The notes under the pieces: generated by a model
What the model was told of the DNA's origin: nothing
What the model saw: only the letters and a program-made list of their open reading frames with translations
Database searches by the model: none
Part shown: piece after piece, positions 55,581 through 64,000 of the stretch
Layout: each line of letters begins with the position of its first letter
How positions within the stretch are numbered: the stretch's first letter is position 1
Position numbers and translations under genes: made by a program
Origin: Pycnopodia helianthoides
Taxonomy: Eukaryota; Echinodermata; Asteroidea; Forcipulatida; Asteriidae
Direction: 5' to 3'
Length of the DNA: 64,000 nucleotides
Assembly: GCA_032158295.1 (NCBI GenBank)
Contig: CM063255.1
Location: forward strand, 14,102,094-14,166,093

Positions 55581-56029
55581 GAGAGACTTTGATGTTTTTT
55601 TGAGCATTTTATAATACTAGAAGTTTAGCGCTGGTTGCTATGGGGACCCTATATCGTGTGCTGCACCCCTCCTGTACCTGAATGAGATAGTTGTCAATCA
55701 GACTAGAGTGCTCATTATTTAAATAGAAATTTGTTTTATCCAAATAGGGCCATGTTGAGATTCTAAACAAAGTTGTGTACGAGTTTTCATTGGCCCAAAA
55801 TATTTCCACTGAAGCCCTGTTTGCATACAGATATTCATTAATACTTTATCCATTCTGATTGGTTGAGAAAAGATCACATGGCCATGTTTAAAAACTCTTA
55901 GCCCTGCCATAGTTTTGTGACTATTTTGAGGTGTTTTCTTGTTTGTATTCACTTGCAAAGCCCTGAGGGACTTGACCATCCAAGAATCCCAGACAGGACC
56001 ATTCCACACATCTAAGATTGGGGGGGGGG

Positions 56030-56179
56030 GGGGGGCGAATGATTTCCACGCCCTATGGCATCCGCTTTTCTCATCGGCTACTTTAGCTAAAACTTTACAT
56101 GTGTTCCTAACCAATCTTATTGAACCACTGTCTGATCCAAAAATATACTGGCACCAGGCAGTGAAGTGGCACCAACATG
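56030..56179 (-). pseudogene. Family F fragment on the minus strand
   Basis: The reverse complement matches 43230-43345, including GGATCAGACAGTGGTTCAAT, AAACACATGTAAAG and GAAAAGCGGATGCC. It continues beyond a foldback insertion at 56852-56880 (complement of CCATTCAAAGTTCAATTGGG). A G15 run at 56021 precedes it. Confidence 0.65.
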
Positions 56180-56188
56180 GCCTGCCCC

Positions 56189-56842
56189 TACTCCTAGAAT
56201 TATGAGGTTCCATGAACCTCATAGAGGTCCATTTACAAACTACAATACAAAACTTTTTTTCATTTACGTTTCTGCACCTGGAGTTCTCATTTGAAATCGG
56301 ATCTCGCCAAAATTAGGCTCTACGTGTTCCTTGGAATCTCATTGAGCGTTGCATGGGTCAAGAAAATCCACTCCGCAAATTTAAAATTGTTAAAAAGCAA
56401 TAAATTCTTACCGTCATTCCCAGTCCTCTTCAAACAGTGTGAGTGTCATAACAAATATGGCGCTGGAGTCACATGATGTGTGTACAAAACCAACCTACAG
56501 TTGCCGGGACCAGCGTTGCTGCGCGCGGAGTACCAGTTTGTTCGGTAGACCTTTGCGAGCGCAGCAAGTGCCATATTTGTTAAAACACTCACACTGTTTG
56601 AAGAGGACTGGGAATGACGGTAAGAATTTATTGCTTTTTAACAATTTTAAATTTGCGGAGTGGATTTTCTTGACCCATGCAACGCTCAATGAGATTCCAA
56701 GGAACACGTAGAGCCTAATTTTGGCGAGATCCGATTTCAAATGAGAACTCCAGGTGCAGAAACGTAAATGAAAAAAAGTTTTGTATTGTAGTTTGCACAT
56801 GGACCTCTATGAGGTTCATGGAACCTCATAATTCTAGGAGTA
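56189..56842 (+). mobile_element. Foldback element with 274-bp arms and 9-bp target duplication
   Basis: The ends are TACTCCTAGAATTATGAGGTT and its exact complement. Arms run 56189-56462 and 56570-56842, nearly identical, around a 107-bp loop. GCCTGCCCC flanks both sides (56180-56188 and 56843-56851). A 9-bp duplication and very long inverted repeats point to a non-autonomous Mutator-like element. It interrupts a family F fragment. Confidence 0.85.
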
Positions 56843-56879
56843 GCCTGCCCCCAATTGAACTTTGAATGGGACTAGCATA

Positions 56880-58000
56880 CATACATACATACATAGTCCC
56901 ATGATGATAGACTAGCATAGTCTATGTTAGTGTGTGTTGAAAGGGCACCCCAAAGTAGGGACCAGGGACAAAGTTGGCTGACCAGGGAAATGACAAGCTA
57001 GGTTCCTGCTGGATAGTCGATGAAAAAGTTAAGGGCAAAACCCTGGACTTCAATTCAACACAAGGTCAGTCTCTGGTACATGTAAGTTTTTGTTCATGGT
57101 TTTTTTTCAAAATATTTTTCAATTATGTTTTGAGTGTTAAGAATGGACTCATTACACATTGAAGATCAAATCTGTGTTCTTAGAATGTGTGTCATGATTT
57201 TTGAAAGTGGTAGAAAATGGGATAATCTGGTGACTAGTCCAACAAAAAATGGTTGAAACTGTAAATTTGCTGATTTTCTACATTCAGTTGTCTCGTAGCC
57301 CTCCGGTCTGCGAACTTCGGGAGGATGGAGGGTTATAATTAATGCAACTACCAAGTTAGCTACTCGTGTGAACATACCCATTAGTCTAGTGAAAAATTTC
57401 TACCAGCTAGTAAAACACCACTTCTCAACTTGCGCTGTGGGCTACTAAAAACTGTGCAACCTACATGCTAGCACATGTAAATGTACTCGTTTAAAATGCT
57501 ATTATATTTCTTCCATTTCAGATGTGAATACACTGTAGTACAATTTTAAATGTGTTAATTTACTTTTTAGTGTGTGAGTGTGTATCTGAATTTGACCAGT
57601 AGACTGGTTGTGATTGCTGCCATTAATACATGTACATCAGAAAGATACATACATACATAAGACAATGAATGTTTAAAATCTGGGCTACAAAACCTTCAAG
57701 GGGTGTACATGTAAGTAAAATGCAGTTTACTAGTATTGAAAGCTTTAGTGCAAGGTTAGGCCTGGCAGCTGAATACATTTTTTATTTTTAAATTTAAAAA
57801 TAAATTAACATTTCCATGCCGGCAAACATTTTTGATCTAGTGGATTCACAATGCCATTAATCCCAGAACCAGCTAAGCTTTAATACTAAACGCTAACCGC
57901 ACCGGCAGATCTTATTCTTATAATAGAGGGCCGTATGATGAGTACAAGAGAATCCAACATAACAATAATATTAGTATGTTAACTGCAGGGATTTTTGACC
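56880..58000. other. No gene seen; CATA microsatellite
   Basis: A short (CATA)n run lies at 56877-56894. The rest is AT-rich with several TACATGTA words and no coding or element structure recognised. Confidence 0.5.
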
Positions 58001-58002
58001 AC

Positions 58003-58135
58003 TGGATTGTATAGCTCAGTGAAGTGCCTCCTCCTTAATTGAAACGCTTCTCATTTGATCCCCATCGACACCGGGATTTTGTCATCCCTCAAATCAATAA
58101 GAATACATTCTTCTTTTATTATTAATAATAATAAT
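58003..58135 (+). mobile_element. tRNA-derived SINE remnant
   Basis: GGATTGTATAGCTCAGTGAAGTGCCT resembles a tRNA 5' half with A box (TAGCTCAGTG). CATTTGATCCCCATCGACACCGGGATTT resembles the B box and following acceptor region. It ends in an ATT/AAT-rich tail near 58135. The folds are too decayed for a functional tRNA. Confidence 0.5.
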
Positions 58136-58379
58136 TAATCTTTTTCTTGACCGTTGTAGTCTTACATATAAATGGATATAGAAGGCCTATACATGCTATA
58201 TGACTATGAGTATTAACTTTTCTTTTTCTGAATTGAATTGTGGCTTTAGAGGATTTGTTGAAAGAAAAAATAAAGTCAGAAATTAACTAATTGTCAAGTC
58301 CCAAAAAACAGTTACTGTTATTAAGGCCTGAACTGCCAACATTTAAATCATGGCTTTAATAAGGCGCTTACAAGAAACC

Positions 58380-58650
58380 TACTCCTAGAATTATGAGGTT
58401 CGATCCGCTATCATCTCCATGAACCTCGTAGAACTACACATGTACAAAATCCTATACATTTTCTGGACCCATGCAACGCTCAATGAGAGTACAAGGAACA
58501 GGTAGAGCCTAATTTTGGTGAGATCCGGTTTCAAAAGAGAACTCCAGGTGCAGAAACGTTAATGGCAAAAAATAGGATTTAGTACATGTAGCTCTATGAC
58601 GAGGTTCATGGAGACGATAGCGGATCGAACCTCATAATTCTCTAGGAGTA
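58380..58650 (+). mobile_element. Second foldback element of the same family, 9-bp target duplication
   Basis: It starts TACTCCTAGAATTATGAGGTTCGATCCGC and ends in the complement; the right end carries a TCTAGGAGTA variant. CAAGAAACC flanks it exactly on both sides (58371-58379 and 58651-58659). The interior shares 'ggacccatgcaacgctcaatgagag' with the element at 56189. At 271 bp it is a shorter derivative with asymmetric arms. Confidence 0.85.
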
Positions 58651-58659
58651 CAAGAAACC

Positions 58660-59880
58660 ATAAACTAACATCGGTTTTGGTCAAAAGAGTGAATGCAGGA
58701 AATGTACTGAAGTTTTCTTACCACATGAAATTACGAAAGTTCACCTCCAAATAAGATAGCTCCTCTGACTTAAACTTCAAGTTGATGATTCTTGTGAATG
58801 GAGTCCATCACCGCACCATACATCATGTACATACAGGCCTGTAAATTACGCGGCGGCCATGGCCTCTAGCCACGGGTCTCCCCCATGGTGCCCCTTCAAA
58901 AGTTTCCCATAGACTTTAATCCAGTGGCTGTGGTGGTCGCCGTCGTGCTGTGCTGCCGACTTCTTCAAGCTTCATGATCAAGTCAAAGCCATCGAAGGCA
59001 ATCCAGTCTACTCAGTCAAACCTCAAGTGTGGCTGCTGCTGAATGCCGTCACATTCTATTGGCTTCTTTTCGTATTGTCATCAGTTTTTACAGTTCTGAA
59101 TCCATGTGACATGAATAGCAAAAACACGGACAAACTTGAGTCTGACCGTGTTTGTTAGGTACACAGCCGTCATGACAGCCACTCAAGTAACCCACCAACG
59201 TGCATCACACAGTGCAGACTGCATGGCGTGGTAGTTGTTTGTGGGTAGTCAGTGGTTCCAATGTGCACTACTAAAGTAAAACACTTGGGGAGACCGGCTG
59301 CGTGCACATTGCACTGCAGTTCGACGACGGCAATAAACTAGTGCTTTCGCTTTCGCCTGCCTTGCTTCCGCCCCGGTCCGACCGCACAGCAACCACTCTA
59401 CCTTGTGCAGTCACACGTGCTAATTACTGTAAAAATGGTGTTCCCATCCCATATAGGTGAATAGCTTGTTGTGTTGGCACTCTTCTTTTCGGTGTAATGT
59501 CAATAAACAATCCTTACATTCCAACACAATAAATACACGTTGTTCGTGTTATAAAGAAGCGCAACACGTCCACGACGGCTCTGAGGGTGAATCCAGGGCA
59601 GCGGCATCCAGGCACGTGTGAAAAATAGGGTGGCTAGAGCGCCCTCTGTAGTAAGAATTTGGGACAGCCTTGGACAGTGTTGCTAAAGGTGTTGCTAAGG
59701 GCTTCCCATACTTAAACGCACATGCCGTAGCTATAGCCGTAAATTTGTATTCGAGTTTAAACTTTTAAACCGGGGCCTGCATGATATCGAACTTAATGAA
59801 CTTTAAGTTGGAGGCATTATATCAGTTGAGCATTAGTAATGAATTTTATTCAAGAACTTGAGAAACACATTTTCCTTTCT
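58660..59880. other. No gene seen
   Basis: Mixed GC content, higher at 58850-58930 and 59330-59420. There are no exons with domain signal and no terminal repeats. Confidence 0.5.
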
Positions 59881-59885
59881 TCTTA

Positions 59886-60274
59886 AAGGAACATTACAGA
59901 ATTGGTAAGAAAAAAACTTGTAAAATATACTTTTGATCACAGATTTACACAAGACTTACACGGTCTAATGATGATGATAGTAGAAAACATCCCTTGAAAT
60001 ATTGCTGTCTGAAATGCCATATTTGATGAGAAATGAACAAACTAATTTTCCAATTAGAGTTTATCGCTCAGTGAGCGTTTTATTCATTTGTTGAACCTAT
60101 ATGGTTTCATGCAAATGTGTAATCGGTTTTTCACTATTTTCTCGTGACCCAGATGGCCGATCGATCTCAGACTTCTACAGGTTTGTCAGTTTATGTATAT
60201 GGTGGATTACATAAAGCGCTTACACTGCCAGCAACTGTTTTGTTAGCAAAAACCAATTCTGTAATGTTCCTTTA
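59886..60274 (+). mobile_element. MITE with ~22-bp terminal inverted repeats
   Basis: AAAGGAACATTACAGAATTGGT on the left is matched by ACCAATTCTGTAATGTTCCTTT on the right. The element is about 389 bp without an ORF. TTAA lies at the left edge and close to the right edge, so TTAA or TA target use is possible but not clean. Internal sequence is shared with 5935-6065. Confidence 0.75.
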
Positions 60275-60279
60275 TTAAA

Positions 60280-62415
60280 TGCATGACTAATTCGTCTTTA
60301 ATCTGAGCTTGCAAGCATCTTAATTAAATCAACTAACTCAATCCTCCCCGCATTTTGAAAAAAGGCTATATGTAATGATGAAACCGATTGACAAAGCCAC
60401 ATGGGCACATCGATTGATCAAACCATGATCAAACCAAACGATAAAACCAAAACTGATCGACAAGATGAGACCGTCTATCAGATACCCCCGATGGTGTAAC
60501 TGATTGAAGCCCAGCAGTGACACCAAATGAAGAGAGTAGCCTTATGATGAAACCGCAAAGACGAAACCGCACTAAGAAATGATAAAACTGGAAGATGAAC
60601 CTGTGTGGCAGGAGATTCTGTCCCCCGTATATTCTGGGGTCTCTCCCGCCCGCGATTTTTTTTTCCCAAACGACATTGCTATGATGACCCTTTTTTGTTA
60701 TGATTTTGAATTTTTTTCCGATCGGAATGCGGATGTTGGAAAGAAATAAAATTTTTAAAAAAAGGAGAAAAAAAAAAAGGTTTGGGAAAAAAAATTCGCC
60801 TCCCGCCCCCCCCCCCCATGATAGGAGAAAACAGAGCGTCGAGCTCATTAATTTTTTGTAGGCCCTCAAAATATTCTATATTAGACAGATTTGAGAGCAC
60901 AGAGAAAGTGTTTCAGTGTAAAAATGTTGCCCAATTGTGACCTGGGGGTTGGTGACTTCCAGCTTGAGGTATTTTGGATGACATAGACCCTGAAATAAAA
61001 GGTCCTACTTGCTGAGAGGTGTAAGGACATTTTTCAAGATTGATGCTCGGACGTTTTGAAAATTACACCTGTGTATAAGGGTGTTTTTACTTGGAGGGAG
61101 AATAACTCGACGGGCCCAGGGACTCCCCATATAAAATTGAGCAGAGAATAAAAGTTCAAGAGTCAATTAATAATTTTCCATTTCAAGTTAAAAGCTACGA
61201 GACTTTTAAGTATTTTTCGTGTATTTTTGAATATTTAGCATTTTGCACTGTGTGCTATGGGAGATTATTTGGTGGGGTGCACCCCTAGTGCTACGGCGAA
61301 CTGCGTACACATTTCCTCTGATAGCGCCCTCTTTTGAATCATCCTTCTTCAGCCCATGTTAATTTCCCATAATGATGGGGGACAGAACCTCCGGGGCCTC
61401 GCGGGGGTCAGATTTCCCTAGAAACGAAACGATGAAACTGCAAGATGAACCGGCTAACGAATCTGGACGCTCGGGGCGAGGAAATGTGAGGCTATGATCT
61501 GAGCAGGTACTTAATCTTGCCAATTTTATACTACAATGTTTTTTTACTAGGTTTTTATATTATTTTACTCTTCGAGGTTGTCCTAACTCCTTTATTTCTC
61601 ACCGTTTAATTCTACTGTCCTGTTCAGAAGCATAAACAAAATTTTAAGATATTAAACAAAATAATGAAATTTTTATTTTAAGACCAGTGAAATGATAAGT
61701 CTCAGCAGCCTTGTAATAAAACAGCCCAACAAAGTTTTGTCACGGTCCCAAGCCACGGTCCATAAGCAACATTCCCAAACTGAGTATCACTGAAACATAA
61801 ATAAGGCCGGAAGTTGTCCCTCTATCCTCGGAAAACAAGAATTACATTGCGAAACTGCGGTTAACTACAACATGTTGCCTTTCGAGCCTATACACGAATC
61901 GCTTGAAATGTTATTCCTTTTCAACTGCTGCGATAAAATCCATAAGCATACAAGGCAAACAATTTGTCAATCGTCAAATAACTTAATCGGTAGCTTCATT
62001 GTTCTTTATGTTGTCCCTGAGTACGGTAGCAACCCGATTCTGAATTCTGAGATAGTATACCAGCGCCTTAATACCGAGCCACTGCGTTGGTGCTTGCCGA
62101 GGCCAATTATTGTTATCGGGAAAACAAACTCCCGGGCACCGTGGGAGGGTTTTTGACAGTATTCTGTCATGTTGCAGCGCCCTCAGGCCTCTCGGTATGT
62201 AAGATGCTGACATGGTAATTCTACTGCATAAAAGGACTTCATTAGGGTTGACTTAAAAACTTTTTTTTTAAGACAAAGACTCAGGTGGTTTTTATCGGTA
62301 GATAGAAACTTGGACTTGCATTACATGAAATAGCCTACTGGTTTTAGATCAAAGATTTTAGTGCAAAACAAATGGTAAAAAAATGCAATCAAAATCAGAG
62401 GACACGATTTTAGTT
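60280..62415. other. No convincing gene; low-complexity and GATGAAAC words
   Basis: 60370-60610 is littered with GATNAAACC-like words (gatgaaaccg, gatcaaacca, gataaaacc) that recur once at 61428; it may be a decayed minisatellite. 60650-60820 holds homopolymers and an inverted TTTTTCCCAAAC / GTTTGGGAAAAA pair. 61775-62000 shares loosely similar blocks with 62710-63110. Confidence 0.45.
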
Positions 62416-62418
62416 CTC

Positions 62419-62610
62419 GGCCCAATTTCATAGAGCTGCTTAAGCAAGAAATACAGCTTAAAAGTTCTCTGCTTAGCAAAAGTAAGCAGGATACCAGTCA
62501 AGTATGCTACGTGCGACAGGGTGTTTTGGCTGGTAACCTTATTCTGGTAAGCATAATTTTGTTGTGTTGAGCTACATTTTCTGCTTAAGCAGCTCTATAA
62601 AATTGGGCCC
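62419..62610 (+). mobile_element. MITE with ~32-bp terminal inverted repeats (GGCCCAATTTCATAGAGCTGC)
   Basis: GGCCCAATTTCATAGAGCTGCTTAAGCA on the left and the complement of GCTTAAGCAGCTCTATAAAATTGGGCC on the right differ at a few bases. It is 192 bp with no ORF. A diverged relative lies at 15168-15342. Confidence 0.75.
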
Positions 62611-62614
62611 TGAT

Positions 62615-63795
62615 ATTGTTTATGATTATTTGTTAGGTTTGCCTCAAGTCGAAAGGGCTCCTGATCCAACACGAATCGGTTTTTAACTTACCATAAATTT
62701 CATGAGCACATAGAGAGTAAACAACTTGCCAATCCTCCATTGAGCCTCTATTAGGCAGCTTCATCATTCTCTGTCATGTTCCTAGTGTGCAGTGAACATT
62801 ATAAACATTTGTATTCTTGATAACATTACGGCGCCAGACTAATTTCCCTCACAGCCTCAGTTTGGTTACGTTGGCTTTGATGAAACGAAAAAACATGTTG
62901 ATGGTGGTACTGAAGAACACACGAAAAGTGAGTATCACGGAAACAAAACAAGGTCAATCACTTCTCCTTCCAGGCTCGGTTTGAATACACTTATGTATGA
63001 GGTGGAAGAACAAGATTAATACTGCGAAACAAATATAGCAGATTTAATGCTACAATGGTGTATAATTAATTGCGAATGGTGTTTCATTAAACTAGAAACA
63101 TTGCCTTATAAGCATTTTTCTCCGATACGAGAAACAAACCTTTCTCAAAGCTGCCCAAGAATCGGAGCTAGAATTTCGTTACAGTCTTCAGGGCAATTTG
63201 GACACTTGGATAATATTAGGCTCATGGCACGGGCCGGTCTTCCGATTCGTGGTTCAGATTGAGACATGCATGATTAATTCTTGAAATCCTTGGTTGGAAT
63301 AAATAAGTACGGTGACGTCATCTGCACATATGCAGAAACACTCAGGACCATAACAGGGTTAAACAATAATTAGACAATTAATGAACTCATGGAAAGAGGC
63401 ATTACGAGTCGGATTTGGAGCATCATCCCGTGTTTATTGTTTACGAAAGCGAACGCCACACTGAGCTGAAAGTAATTCTGCAGATTCATTTTGGTATCAG
63501 ACGTGACGCATTCATGTGTCTAGACTTTTGACGAGTTTGTGGACCCTCATTTGCATATTTTTGTCTAAAAGGGGAGCTGCGCATGGGTTTCACAGGCCTT
63601 AACACATGACGTCACACTTCGAGGCTTTATCCTATCAAATAAAGACAGGGAACCAGTCTGGGGTTTCAGGTTTCATCGCCTGTCCTTGTTTATTTTGCGA
63701 GGGGGGGGGGGCCAGTGGGGACAGACAAGTCTCTTTCTTCGTACTCCAATAGCTTGCGGGCTCATTTCGAATGATGGATGTCGTGCCGTCTGATT
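62615..63795. other. No gene seen
   Basis: Diverged blocks related to 61775-62000 occur here (for example 'gagtatcacggaaac' at 62929 against 'gagtatcactgaaac' at 61781). Two TGACGTCA palindromes lie at 63313 and 63607. Confidence 0.45.
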
Positions 63796-63800
63796 CGATG

Positions 63801-63949
63801 TCACTCTTTATCCACGCTCTCCCGTCTGGCATCTGAGAGTGGCGGTTGAGGTTGATAGGAAACGTCGTTGATGTTGTCATCACCACCACCACCAGGAGCT
63901 TGAGTGAGGGTTGGCTTGTCTCTGTGTTCACCATTTGGTGGTTTCGTAT
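63801..63949 (-). CDS. Possible 3'-terminal exon of a gene beyond the right edge
   Basis: On the minus strand an AG acceptor-like site precedes a frame reading P-P-N-G-E-H-R-D-K-P-T-L-T-Q-A-P, a Gly run, then N-D-V-S-Y-Q-P-Q-P-P-L-S-D-A and TGA. It has the look of a disordered cytoplasmic tail but no domain. Its partner exons would lie outside the window. The adjacent G-rich run at the window end makes the sequence there unreliable. Confidence 0.3.
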
Positions 63950-64000
63950 CTTGTTCAGAAGAGAGTTTGATTTAGTCCTTGACGGGGGGGGGGGGGGGTG

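Noticed and set aside
56021..56035. Telomere-like or G-quadruplex regulatory element
   Set aside because: It is a plain homopolymer next to an element junction; no repeat of telomeric type is present.
58003..58080. Functional tRNA gene
   Set aside because: A and B boxes are present but the cloverleaf arms do not pair; a SINE head fits better.
60429..60869. 146-codon minus-strand open frame with Phe- and Gly-runs
   Set aside because: It arises from poly(T), poly(A) and poly(C) tracts.
61872..62156. 94-codon plus-strand open frame
   Set aside because: Related DNA near 62.7 kb does not keep the frame, so protein coding is unlikely.

Overview
The window looks like a gene-poor, transposon-rich piece of a marine deuterostome genome, most likely an echinoderm. 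Everything with a protein signal is eukaryotic: exons bounded by clean GT/AG sites, THAP, BEN, PHD, C2H2, RecQ-like and P2X7-type ballast domains, a LINE tail, a tRNA-derived SINE and many short inverted-repeat elements. Self-complementary octamers TACATGTA and TAGGCCTA are strikingly common, a flavour I associate with echinoderm DNA. I see no bacterial gene, CRISPR array or rRNA gene.

Layout. 1-14 kb: a graveyard of mobile-element coding fragments (zinc-finger/family-B-polymerase-like ORF, BEL/Pao-like gag split by a LINE 3' end, PHD half-finger, RecQ-like C-terminus, Kolobok-type fragment, GINGER/KRBA2-type integrase, OB-fold exon, triplicated exon). 14-18 kb: mostly non-coding with small repeats. 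18-24.3 kb: exons and a local amplification of an uncharacterised transposon-like protein family that I call family F, with an unrecognised second ORF, 'X', inserted three times. 25.4-30.4 kb: a THAP + Kolobok transposase gene with ten recognisable exons but no catalytic middle exon. 31.0-32.6 kb (minus): a free-standing three-exon P2X7 ballast-domain gene. 33.7-37.8 kb: a BEN-domain gene. 38.5-41.4 kb: a large palindromic element and a 110-bp tandem array with an 11-bp sub-period, interrupted by an insertion. 41.6-43.9 kb: KDZ-type exons and another degraded family F copy. 44.1-50.4 kb: a second ballast-domain first exon, an array of about 38 GAATTC-centred motifs, and a second BEN gene with an in-frame TGA. 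51-56 kb: a second GAATTC array, duplicated fragments and another THAP/Kolobok-like locus. 56-64 kb: two foldback elements with perfect 9-bp target duplications, a SINE and two inverted-repeat MITEs.

How it fits together. The best-preserved genes are the ballast-domain gene and BEN gene 1; the Kolobok gene has intact exons but has lost part of its core. A ballast-domain gene next to a BEN gene occurs twice, 12 kb apart, and both ballast exons share an upstream arrangement (GGAACGCCC...TAAAAA then TGACGTCA). This paired cassette, the GAATTC array and the F/X amplification are the most unusual features. Several exons are broken only by a single base in a homopolymer, so some apparent pseudogenes may be assembly errors.
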